This document shows, piece after piece, positions 17,852-25,602 of a stretch of 64,000 nucleotides of DNA. Source of the DNA: Burkholderia cepacia ATCC 25416. Lineage in GTDB: Bacteria > Pseudomonadota > Gammaproteobacteria > Burkholderiales > Burkholderiaceae. The stretch covers positions 2,170,001 to 2,234,000 of the forward strand of contig NZ_CP012982.1 of assembly GCF_001411495.1 (NCBI RefSeq), given 5' to 3'. The notes beneath the pieces are model-generated. The model had not been told where the DNA came from. It did not search any database and saw only the letters and a program-made list of their open reading frames with translations. Within the stretch, counting starts at the first letter, position 1. Each line of letters opens with the position of its first letter. The position numbers and the translations under genes were made by a program.

Positions 17852-17876
17852 GTTCGGGACATGAACTGTCCCGAAC
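17852..17876. promoter_or_regulatory. Putative WYL-regulator operator, copy 2 (25-bp dyad)
   Basis: The strongest copy: 10-base arms GTTCGGGACA and TGTCCCGAAC are perfectly complementary around the 5-base spacer TGAAC. It lies about 200 bases upstream of the Gly/Ala-rich operon and in the divergent region shared with the 5'-nucleotidase. Its core is identical to copy 1. A further 7-base-arm dyad (ATAGCCG/CGGCTAT, 17910-17943) lies just downstream of it. Confidence 0.65.
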
Positions 17877-18077
17877 GCGTACCACCATCGAGCCAGATGC
17901 ATGAATCAAATAGCCGGCCGTGCCCCTAAAGTCGGGCGGCTATCGCGTCGTTAAGTCGATGGGGTATTTCTCGGCTCGAAGCGCGAGATGTGGATGACCT
18001 GTACCGCGACAGCGGTCCGGCGCGAATCCGGACCTGCTGGTTCGGTGTTGAAACAACAAGACAAACTGGAGCGTTTC

Positions 18078-18938
18078 ATGCTTAACAGAGAGGCGGCCTC
18101 AACCGCACGGAGCCAACTCGAGGCAGCAGCCAAGGAATATGACAAGCGTCAGGGTGTCGTGCAGACGCTCGCAACGGATCTCTACAACTTGCGGCGCGAG
18201 AGCAGCGAATTGCTGATCGGTGAGGTCGAAGCGTACGTCAACGGCCTCGCGTCGACGCCGAAAGAGTTCGACCGCGCGTTCGCCGAATACAAGGTCGAGT
18301 ACCGGACGTTCGAAGGTGTGGTGACCGAGGTCGACCGCCAAATGCACGACATCAACGTGACCGGCGGCGCGGCGACCGGCGTCGGCGTGGCTGCCGGCGC
18401 ATCGACCGCCTTGCTCGCGCCTACTGCGGCGATGGCCATTGCGACCACGTTCGGTACCGCCTCGACGGGTACCGCAATCGCATCGCTCTCCGGTGCTGCT
18501 GCGACCAACGCCGCACTGGCGTGGCTGGGCGGTGGCGCGCTGGCGGCGGGCGGCGGCGGGATGTCCGCCGGCGGGGCGTTGCTGGCGTTGGCCGGTCCGG
18601 TCGGATGGACGCTTGCCGGTGCCGCGGTCGTCGGCGGTGGCGTCTTCATGTGGCGCGCCAATGCGAAGGTCGCGGAAGAGGCACACCAGCGACGAATTCC
18701 GATCGAAAAGGGTATCGCATCGCTTCGCCTGGCCGCGAGCGAGATCGACGGCCTCAAGACGCTGACGCAGAACCACTCGGCCGGCATGAATTCCTTGCTC
18801 GCCCAGTTGAGGCAAACCGCGCCGACCGACTATGCACAGTTTTCGGCAGCAAACAAGGACGCTCTCGGTGCCCTCATCAATCACGTGCGTGCGCTGTCTG
18901 CGTTGCTGAATAAAACGATCCTGGCGAAGGCGCCGTGA
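18078..18938 (+). CDS. Gly/Ala-zipper membrane-active-looking protein A
   Basis: 286 residues from an ATG with GGAG six bases upstream. Residues 1-100 are charged, helical and coiled-coil-like (AKEYDKRQGVVQTLATDLYN). Residues about 105-200 are a long run of Gly, Ala, Ser and Thr with hydrophobic residues, including TASTGTAIASLSGAAATNAA and LAWLGGGALAAGGGGMSAGG. The end is helical and charged. The TGTAI-LSGAA-NAALAWLGGG pattern recurs, as I recall, in widespread uncharacterised bacterial proteins. Its glycine-zipper style suggests membrane insertion or pore formation. The next gene starts seven bases later. No enzymatic motif is visible. Confidence 0.7.
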   Translation: MLNREAASTARSQLEAAAKEYDKRQGVVQTLATDLYNLRRESSELLIGEVEAYVNGLASTPKEFDRAFAEYKVEYRTFEGVVTEVDRQMHDINVTGGAATGVGVAAGASTALLAPTAAMAIATTFGTASTGTAIASLSGAAATNAALAWLGGGALAAGGGGMSAGGALLALAGPVGWTLAGAAVVGGGVFMWRANAKVAEEAHQRRIPIEKGIASLRLAASEIDGLKTLTQNHSAGMNSLLAQLRQTAPTDYAQFSAANKDALGALINHVRALSALLNKTILAKAP

Positions 18939-18945
18939 GCCGAAA

Positions 18946-20430
18946 ATGACAATCAAATCATCTGCTGACCTCGGTGGAAGCGATGCTTTGCTCGGGTCCT
19001 CAACTTCCTTTCGGACATCGAGCCTGACCGACCAGGCTGCGGGCGTCGTGGTCGATGCCGTCAACAGTGCGCGTTTGGCTGCGGAAGCCGCGCTACAAGC
19101 GGCGCAGGATCGGGCGTTTGACAGCGCGATGGGGGCCATGAATACGTTGCGCGAGTTCATCGGGGAACCCGGGAAGATCCTGGGCCGTATGGATACGAAG
19201 CACGGGGAAGTCGCCGAGCAAGTCGAAGTCGCTGTTCGCAGGGCACGAGACTTCCTGGCTCAGGTCACGCCCGGTGCGACCTTCGACGGCGTGGGGCGGA
19301 CCGCACCGATGGACTACCGGATCGACGGCGTCGACTTTCAGTCGAAGTTCATCAACGGCTCGAGCAAGGGGTTGACGCATGTGCTCGAACACATGGACAA
19401 ATACAAGAGCTTCGCGACCGACGGCGTTTATCACATCCCGAAGGACCAGCATGCCCAGATTCTCGAGGTTCTGAACGGCAACACCGGCGATCTGAGCGAC
19501 AAGACGATCCGGGCGATTCACGAGAAGGTCGCACAGATCGAACTTGTGAGCGGCAAGCCGTTTTCGGAGGCCGTACAGCCGTCGGTATCGACATACGGCG
19601 AAGTCCAGCTCGGCAAGGTCGACGAGACGGTGAACGGGCACGAACAGGATCTCAAGCAACAGAACGAGGCACTCAAGGACCAGATTCGCATCGAACACGA
19701 GCCTTCGGTTGCCGAGGGCTTGAAGGCTGCGGGTGGTGCGGCGGCTGTTGGGGCGGCAGTGACATTGACCACGAAGCTGTGGCAGAAGTACCGGGACGGA
19801 AAGAACATCTTTGCCGGGGATTTCACTGCCGAAGACTGGACGGAAGTCGGACTGTCCACGGCAAAGGGCGCCGCGGGCGGTGCCATTGCCGGCGGGGCGA
19901 TATACGCGCTCACGAACTGTGCCGAGATGTCCGCGCCGTTTGCCGGTGCTTTTGTCAGCGCCGCCAAGGGCATGGCGTCACTGGTCGCCGACTATCACGC
20001 AGGAAGAATTTCACTTGACGCGCTGATCGACAACGGAATGTTCGTATGCAGCGATGCGGCCATCGTCGGGTTGTGCACGGCGGCCGGTCAGGCATTGATT
20101 CCGGTGCCGGTTCTTGGTGCCGTCGTGGGTTCCATCGCGGGCAAGTTCATATCGAACTTCGTCGGGAAAAAGGCGCGCGAAGTGACCGACCGGCTCGCCG
20201 AGCGTATGAAGCGTATCGTCTCTGCGCTCGATGCCGAGGTACGAAAGGTTCTTGCCTTCCTCGATGAAGCGTTCGACCGGCTGGGAGATCTGACGGTGGT
20301 AGCGTTCGATCTTGCGACTAACACGCATCTGCGTGAGTCGAGTCTGGCGCTTGCGCGGGCGCATGGCGTGAGCGATTCGCTTCTCATCAAAAGTGACGCC
20401 GATCTCGATGCTTTCATGACAGGGCGATAG
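18946..20430 (+). CDS. Gly/Ala-zipper membrane-active-looking protein B
   Basis: 494 residues. The N-terminal 280 are soluble-looking and helical (VEVAVRRARDFLAQVTPGAT; a Gln/Glu-rich coiled coil ending HEQDLKQQNEALKDQIRIEH). From about residue 255 there are Gly/Ala-rich hydrophobic segments, for example GLKAAGGAAAVGAAVTLTTK, AKGAAGGAIAGGAIYAL and QALIPVPVLGAVVGSIAGKF, then a charged helical tail. I do not recognise the family. It has the same architecture as the gene before it (coiled coil plus glycine zipper), seven bases away, which suggests a complex. The start is an ATG with a weak ribosome site, consistent with translational coupling. Confidence 0.7.
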   Translation: MTIKSSADLGGSDALLGSSTSFRTSSLTDQAAGVVVDAVNSARLAAEAALQAAQDRAFDSAMGAMNTLREFIGEPGKILGRMDTKHGEVAEQVEVAVRRARDFLAQVTPGATFDGVGRTAPMDYRIDGVDFQSKFINGSSKGLTHVLEHMDKYKSFATDGVYHIPKDQHAQILEVLNGNTGDLSDKTIRAIHEKVAQIELVSGKPFSEAVQPSVSTYGEVQLGKVDETVNGHEQDLKQQNEALKDQIRIEHEPSVAEGLKAAGGAAAVGAAVTLTTKLWQKYRDGKNIFAGDFTAEDWTEVGLSTAKGAAGGAIAGGAIYALTNCAEMSAPFAGAFVSAAKGMASLVADYHAGRISLDALIDNGMFVCSDAAIVGLCTAAGQALIPVPVLGAVVGSIAGKFISNFVGKKAREVTDRLAERMKRIVSALDAEVRKVLAFLDEAFDRLGDLTVVAFDLATNTHLRESSLALARAHGVSDSLLIKSDADLDAFMTGR

Positions 20431-20462
20431 GCACTGTCGAACACAACCAAGGAACGTTCAAC

Positions 20463-20627
20463 ATGGCGATTTTCTGGCTGGCGCTGATGTCAGTGCTCAA
20501 TGGATGCCTCGAGATTCTGGGAACCCTGCTTGGCACGGCGCTGGCGGCAACCTTCGTTTGCTTTCTGATTGCGGCACTGGTCGCGGCGATAGTCGAAATG
20601 TTCAAGGATGAGGGCCTGGCATTCTGA
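20463..20627 (+). CDS. 54-residue membrane protein
   Basis: A short frame of 54 residues preceded by AAGGAACG nine bases upstream of its ATG. It is almost wholly hydrophobic: FWLALMSVLNGCLEILGTLL and TALAATFVCFLIAALVAAIV make one or two membrane spans, followed by a short charged tail. It sits 32 bases after protein B in the same direction. No homologue is recognised. A small membrane partner for the Gly/Ala-zipper proteins is a reasonable guess. Confidence 0.55.
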   Translation: MAIFWLALMSVLNGCLEILGTLLGTALAATFVCFLIAALVAAIVEMFKDEGLAF

Positions 20628-20747
20628 TGTGTCACACGTATGCCGCGAGTGTCGAATACGCTTGAAGGACCTTGATGCGATCGGCATTCTGGATCCGGTC
20701 AACGAGACTGTTCGTGGTAGTAGCGGCAACATAAACGGAGAAAAAAT

Positions 20748-21638
20748 TTGGACTACGAGTTCGAAGAGAAGTGGTGGAGTCTGAGTGCACTTCTTCAAGT
20801 CGCGGATGACGACGATCTCGTCATTCTGGTCGAGCACCTGACCGACAAGGGGAAAGGGCGGAGTTCCTTATCGGATACGAGGCTCAAGCAATTGACGGCA
20901 TGTAGCACGTCGGGTGTATTTGGACACAGTGATCGCAACGATATCGCAAGGGAGATCCGGTTGTTCGGGGGCAACAGTTTTGCCAACGCGTTGCGTGGAG
21001 GAGAAGGTGCTGCGTATCAGGGGCTGGTTATTGATGCGGCGAAACACTTGAAGGTCGACGTGGAGGGCTGGGAGTCTGCGCCATCCGTGGAGACCCAGAT
21101 TCTTCGAAAGTTGTTCCTGAATGCGCTCGATGCCATGCCCGACGACAAGCGCCAGGCGACCTTGTCGCATATCGGCTTGAGCGGGTTGACCGAATCGGGG
21201 CGGGCAGAGATTGCCGCTGCGCTGCGTGAAGCGCCCGCCCATGGCGAGATCCGGATGAGGGTGGCGGCCTTTGTCGCCGAGTCGACGGCATCGTCTGTTC
21301 TCGGCAGAGGGCTTGCGGTCGCGGGCGGGGCCGGCGTGGGGGCGGCCATGCTGGCGTCCGGCGCCCTGGCAGCCGCCGCGACTGTCGTTGTTCCGTTCTC
21401 GCTGGTTTACAGCGCGATGGCCCTGGCGGCACCGGCGTATCGCGTGTTCGTCCCTTGTGTCGTTCAGGTGGCTTACATTCGGGAAAAGGCGCGTTACACC
21501 ATCAGGAACGGCGGAACACTCGACGTCGTCGGGTCGTCGGCTGCGTCGGAAACGATGCCGTCGATGCCGCCCATCCCGGAGATCGGGTCGCATGTGATAC
21601 CCTCGCTTCCGAAGGTCAAGCGCATCAAAACGTACTGA
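20748..21638 (+). CDS. YaaW/UPF0174-family protein with DUF3944 N-terminus
   Basis: 296 residues from a TTG start supported by GGAG seven bases upstream. The N-terminal DYEFEEKWWSLSALLQVADD followed by LVILVEHLTDKGKG is the DUF3944 motif; IRLFGGNSFANALRGGEGAAYQ is the diagnostic UPF0174 segment found in E. coli YaaW, and the later APAYRVFVPCVVQVAYIR closes that family. A Gly/Ala-rich hydrophobic stretch (LAVAGGAGVGAAMLASGALA) lies near residue 190. The family function is unknown. It ends a four-gene run of similar membrane-active-looking proteins and converges on the WYL regulator. Confidence 0.8.
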   Translation: MDYEFEEKWWSLSALLQVADDDDLVILVEHLTDKGKGRSSLSDTRLKQLTACSTSGVFGHSDRNDIAREIRLFGGNSFANALRGGEGAAYQGLVIDAAKHLKVDVEGWESAPSVETQILRKLFLNALDAMPDDKRQATLSHIGLSGLTESGRAEIAAALREAPAHGEIRMRVAAFVAESTASSVLGRGLAVAGGAGVGAAMLASGALAAAATVVVPFSLVYSAMALAAPAYRVFVPCVVQVAYIREKARYTIRNGGTLDVVGSSAASETMPSMPPIPEIGSHVIPSLPKVKRIKTY

Positions 21639-21729
21639 CGTCGAATCCAGCTGGTCGTACGAAGGTGGATTCAACGATGGAGGGGCGGTTTTGCCGACCC
21701 TCCATTCGATTGCAGTATGTCTGCCGAGG

Positions 21730-22821
21730 TCACGAATCCATCGCAGGGGGTACCGGTGTCTTTCCGGCTGCGCCGTATCGGGCTGCAAGTCTGGTGTATT
21801 CGTCCGCAAACTCGTTGCGCAGCGATGCGGGCGAGAGAATTTCGGCATTCGCACCGAAGGAACGCAGCCACCAACGCAGTTTCAGGCTTGGAACGACGGT
21901 GCCCGTCGCTTTCAACCTTCCGTCCGGGAGGATTTCCAGTTCCTGGTCCCTTGCCATCGGTGTTTCCTTGAGGTGGTTTCCGGCGTTGCCATCGAAGGCG
22001 ATACTGAGATGAATGGGCGGCTCGGTCATGAAATTGAACGCCTGCTCGCCATCGATGTAGGTCCGGAGATGGAAATCATCAGGATAGTTGAACGTTTTTC
22101 CGGATTCGCCTGCCGAAATGATCCGATCGAGCCGGAAAAGGCTTCGAAGCCACTGGATTCGCGGCTTGTCCTTGCGCGGTTCGAATGCAGGATCCTGCGC
22201 CACCATGTACATCGCACCCGCAGACTCGACCAGCGCAAGCGGCCACAGGATTTTCGGCTTCAAGTCGTCCGTATCGGCCTTTCCGGCCGGACGATATCTG
22301 ACGACCACTTCGCGCTCGAAGAACGTTGCGGTTGCGATGACCTGAAAGATGTCTTCGCGTAGATTGGGACGAATGAGCGTGAAGTTGCCGTCAACCGAGT
22401 CGACCTTGTCGGGCCACGCCTGGTATAAGCGGTTGTCGACCTTCTCCTGTGAGAGTCGCACGTCGGCGGCGGCGAAGAGCGGTTCGAGATCCCTGGTCAC
22501 CGCGGCGGGGAGCTTGGTTCCGGCGAACCGCTGAAGGATGTGGAAGGCGACAGCCTCGGCCGCGCTCATGAGACTGGGGCTGTCACGCGTGCCTTGCAGC
22601 CAGGGCTTTCGCTGCCAAAGCAGTTCACGCCCGCTGGAGATCGAGAGCACCATTTTGTTTTTCTCGAGCCTCATCAGTTCCCGCAAGACTTTCTTCGGAT
22701 ACTTCGTGCGATGTCCTCGTTCTTCGAGTTGTCGTCGAACCTCGGACGTGGAAATCCAGTCCGTTGCGTCCCTGTGAGTCGGCAGGATACGCAGAATGGC
22801 TTCGTCAAGCGATGTTGTCAC
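21730..22821 (-). CDS. WYL-domain transcriptional regulator
   Basis: 363 residues from a GTG with an AGGGA site upstream. The N-terminal ~70 residues are a winged helix-turn-helix ([20 protein letters not shown] followed by [11 protein letters not shown]). Residues about 160-230 form the WYL domain ([20 protein letters not shown] and [19 protein letters not shown]), and a C-terminal WCX-like domain ends [19 protein letters not shown] regulators of this architecture repress phage-defence operons such as BREX (BrxR) and CBASS (CapW). An inverted repeat 100 bases upstream matches two others in the island, which supports control of itself and the 17.6-21.6 kb genes. Confidence 0.85.
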   Translation of the reverse strand: MTTSLDEAILRILPTHRDATDWISTSEVRRQLEERGHRTKYPKKVLRELMRLEKNKMVLSISSGRELLWQRKPWLQGTRDSPSLMSAAEAVAFHILQRFAGTKLPAAVTRDLEPLFAAADVRLSQEKVDNRLYQAWPDKVDSVDGNFTLIRPNLREDIFQVIATATFFEREVVVRYRPAGKADTDDLKPKILWPLALVESAGAMYMVAQDPAFEPRKDKPRIQWLRSLFRLDRIISAGESGKTFNYPDDFHLRTYIDGEQAFNFMTEPPIHLSIAFDGNAGNHLKETPMARDQELEILPDGRLKATGTVVPSLKLRWWLRSFGANAEILSPASLRNEFADEYTRLAARYGAAGKTPVPPAMDS

Positions 22822-22920
22822 TGGTCCCTCGGTTGTGGCTTTGGATCATTTTTTCGCGTGTCGGCAATGCGACCATATGCGATGTCGCCAATGCTAAAGA
22901 AGAATCAAATTTTACGTTCG

Positions 22921-22943
22921 ATCGGGACATTACTTGTCTCGAT
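22921..22943. promoter_or_regulatory. Putative WYL-regulator operator, copy 3
   Basis: ATCGGGACA and TGTCTCGAT around the 5-base spacer TTACT form a 23-base dyad with 8 of 9 arm positions matching. The core GGGACA-N5-TGTC is shared exactly with the two copies at 17.7-17.9 kb. It is 100 bases upstream of the regulator's GTG, the expected place for autoregulation. Confidence 0.55.
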
Positions 22944-23230
22944 GGCGCATTAACGTTGCTCGACTGCCCGGTGTTGCATTGCGATCCGTTCGTCTGTTGC
23001 CGTGCTCTATTCCGAGGGCGCACGACTGGGGCGCGGCTTGCCGCGATGGCTTACCGGCAGTTCGCGGCTGGAAAACTACGATTCGCGATGGCTTCGTGGC
23101 ATTGGATGATTTCATTGCCTGGGCGAAATTCTGAATTTGCCGGCTCTTCGCTAAAGTCGACGCGCCATTTGCCGATAGTCTTTTATGTATCGCAGCATCT
23201 TGTCAGGTCACTCGATTAAAGGAAGCTGTA

Positions 23231-23410
23231 ATGAAAAACTACACCGTATCTTACGAATTGCGCAAAGGATCGAACTACAGCCGACACACCGCATCGGTCA
23301 AAGCGGAGTCGGATTTCATGGCCGTGAAGCAGGCGGAAGGCAAAGCCCGCAGCCAGAACCCGAGCAAATTTTCCAGTGGTTACGAATTCAACCTGATCGA
23401 AGTTCGCTAA
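23231..23410 (+). CDS. 59-residue hypothetical protein
   Basis: A small frame with AGGAA six bases before its ATG. The protein (MKNYTVSYELRKGSNYSRHT, then SVKAESDFMAVKQAEGKARS) has a beta-alpha-beta look with the pattern of a small soluble domain, and ends YEFNLIEVR. It resembles the short KNYTVSYELRKG-type proteins found near other accessory genes, but I cannot name a family. It is twelve bases upstream of the next gene and is read as a two-gene unit divergent from the WYL regulator. Confidence 0.6.
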   Translation: MKNYTVSYELRKGSNYSRHTASVKAESDFMAVKQAEGKARSQNPSKFSSGYEFNLIEVR

Positions 23411-23422
23411 CGGGAGACGGAT

Positions 23423-23845
23423 GTGGGCAAGTATTTTGGTTTGGGCGACGACTGGAAGGATCTGACTGGCAGCTATCGAAGCGGCGGGGATCGTGCAGCT
23501 GCAGGTCTTAAGCTGCTCGGGAAGGGGCTGTTCAACGTTGGCAAATTCGCGGTCACCGAGGTTGCTCCCGGCATGGTTTCCGCAGTCGGGAAGCGGGCAG
23601 AAGAACACCTCGAAAAGAATCGCGACACCATGTCGTCGGAGCAGATCGAGCGTACCGAAACGTTCACTGCCAATGCCCGGCAGGTGCGAGAGCGTCACGA
23701 GAAGATTCGTGACGTCGACTATAGGGTTGCCGAGCTGGAAACGGAACTGCAAAAACTCCCGGAAGGCGACTACCGGCGAGACGAGCTGGAGGCCAAGATC
23801 GAGGACCTGCGCGGTTCCCGGCCATCCAACGCATTTCAAGACTAG
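23423..23845 (+). CDS. 140-residue hypothetical protein with coiled coil
   Basis: The start is a GTG with GGGAG six bases upstream; an overlapping ATG two bases earlier is in another frame. The N-terminus (VGKYFGLGDDWKDLTGSYRS, with DRAAAGLKLLGKGLFNVGKF following) contains a short amphipathic or hydrophobic helix; residues 60-140 are highly charged and coiled-coil-forming (ERTETFTANARQVRERHEKI, later AELETELQKLPEGDYRRDEL). I do not recognise it. It may be a small membrane-associated adaptor produced together with the 59-residue protein. Confidence 0.6.
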   Translation: MGKYFGLGDDWKDLTGSYRSGGDRAAAGLKLLGKGLFNVGKFAVTEVAPGMVSAVGKRAEEHLEKNRDTMSSEQIERTETFTANARQVRERHEKIRDVDYRVAELETELQKLPEGDYRRDELEAKIEDLRGSRPSNAFQD

Positions 23846-24171
23846 AAAGGCGAAGTCGCTGTCTCGATAGAGCGATGTCAAGCCTGCTTCTGACGACAAA
23901 GGGCGTGCGGCGTTCTTTGTCGCTTTTTCTTCTCGCGACAGTATGTAGCCGCCGTGTCATCGACAAGGATGGAGCGATGCAGAAACTGGACGACGAGGGG
24001 GAGCGCGAACCGCTTGGCGCAGCAGGCTCCATCCTGGACTTGTCACCAATCCGGACCTTATTGGTCGGTGCCGGACGTCGAGACGCAATAGACACGTACA
24101 ACAGCAATACCTTGTGACAAGGCTCAAGTCGAGCGGCAAGTCTTCGTGCTTTCCGTTCTGGAATCGTACCC
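23846..24171. other. Gene-free stretch
   Basis: I see no convincing gene. A frame at 23875-24117 has poor composition and no ribosome site. The only structure noted is the short dyad CCTTGT-G-ACAAGG at 24110-24122, about 50 bases before the next gene, which may be an operator. Confidence 0.4.
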
Positions 24172-25392
24172 ATGTGGAAAAACGCGAATACCGTCAAATC
24201 CAATCTTGAAGCGAGTATCGGCGTGCTGCTGGAACAGCATCACAAAGTCTTTCCCGGCGGGGAGTCGGAACCTCGGCGGGTAAAGACGTTGATAACCGAT
24301 ACGTTCGTCTCCGGTCTCGAAAACGCGATTTCGGACGAGATGGATGGGTGGAGTGCGTTCGCGATGGGCGGATGGATCGATCACTATCCGCAAGCGAACT
24401 TCAATGGTGATGCGGCGGAACTGGGCGACCTGTTGCTGGTTCTTGCAATTGCAGGTGCCGCGCCCACGACGAAGCGAGCAATTCTCTTTCAGGCGAAGCG
24501 CTTTGGTCAGACCGCTTCGGTACCCGACAACGAGCCGGCGCAGCTGAAACTTTATCAAGATTGGCCGCCTTTCAAGATGTCTGGAAAGCCTGGAAAGAAG
24601 AAGGGGGCAACGACATCTTCCGGCGGTAAGGCGATGGGCGAGTACGACATCATTCCGCCAAACGACCACCATTCGAAAAAGCGTCATGGAAAGTATCTGC
24701 TCGTCAAGACGGAGGCGTCTCAAGGAGACCGTCACGACGACCTGTGGAAATGGTTTGAGCCTGATGTAGGCAGTGCATGCGCAGGCTCGTTCGCATCGGC
24801 AATTGCAGAATTTGTCTTGCAGCACGCCGATGTAGGCAGGGCATTTAGTTATCGGCTGCCGCCGGGGTGGATGCAGAGGAAGCGTTGCATCGATCCATCG
24901 AAGGCAGGTGCCAATCCGCAGAAGCTGGGGTGGGACGAGATGATCTCAGTACTCGTTTCGTATGCCGAGAAGCGGAAAATAGGTAACGTCGATACGAGCA
25001 AAATTGGAATGCCAAGCAACCTGGCTGCAGTCGCGAACGAGAAGCAGGGGCAGGCGGGGGCGGTGATGACCCAGGGCGCGCGACGGGAAATCTGTTCGAT
25101 GATGCAGTCGGGATATGTGCGGTGTGTTGAGGCGGTCGAGGAGCGGCTGCATGAGTATTGTCGGCAGATTGGATATTTCAATGTGGACTTCCTCAATATC
25201 AACCAGCGGGCACGTTTTCTCGTGGACCATGTTTGGAAGCTGCCTCCGTATTATTCCGGCCGCAGAATCGGTGGCGCTTGGGATGGCCCGCCGGATGATT
25301 CCGATCGGCGATTCGACGAAGCGGATCCGCCCCAAGGCATGGCCGTTTTACATGTGACATTGCTGCCTGTCCCCCCGAAGCGGCGAGACTGA
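24172..25392 (+). CDS. Hypothetical protein, possible PD-(D/E)XK-like nuclease
   Basis: 406 residues. The segment AELGDLLLVLAIAGA, followed after a short loop by RAILFQAKRFGQ (residues about 83-112), has the D-x(n)-Q-x-K arrangement of some PD-(D/E)XK active sites with Gln in place of Glu. Other notable pieces are HSKKRHGKYLLVKTEA and a helical C-terminal half (IGYFNVDFLNINQRARFLVD). I know no family for it. Its position in the island, between a WYL regulator and a second nuclease-type gene, makes a defence role plausible. The start ATG has no clear ribosome site, so the N-terminus is uncertain. Confidence 0.5.
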   Translation: MWKNANTVKSNLEASIGVLLEQHHKVFPGGESEPRRVKTLITDTFVSGLENAISDEMDGWSAFAMGGWIDHYPQANFNGDAAELGDLLLVLAIAGAAPTTKRAILFQAKRFGQTASVPDNEPAQLKLYQDWPPFKMSGKPGKKKGATTSSGGKAMGEYDIIPPNDHHSKKRHGKYLLVKTEASQGDRHDDLWKWFEPDVGSACAGSFASAIAEFVLQHADVGRAFSYRLPPGWMQRKRCIDPSKAGANPQKLGWDEMISVLVSYAEKRKIGNVDTSKIGMPSNLAAVANEKQGQAGAVMTQGARREICSMMQSGYVRCVEAVEERLHEYCRQIGYFNVDFLNINQRARFLVDHVWKLPPYYSGRRIGGAWDGPPDDSDRRFDEADPPQGMAVLHVTLLPVPPKRRD

Positions 25393-25602
25393 GGCGATAT
25401 CGGATGTCGTCGCGCGTATCGATGCTTTGACGTCGCGACTGCTCGCGGCGCTGGCACGTGCCGGCGGCGTCAGATTGGTGGTTTGCAGTGGAGAATGAGG
25501 CGACGGTGTGTGCCAGCGTCGCATTTCTAATCAACTCTGGAGGCGAGGCCGGGTTCGCGGCACGATGCGTGGTAAGAGAACAGGATTCCTGTCATCGCTT
25601 CG

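Noticed and set aside
17548..17862. Frame upstream of the 5'-nucleotidase as a separate gene
   Set aside because: It overlaps the divergent promoter region and the operator dyads and has no family resemblance.
23875..24117. 80-codon frame as a gene
   Set aside because: No ribosome site, odd composition and no recognisable protein; treated as non-coding.
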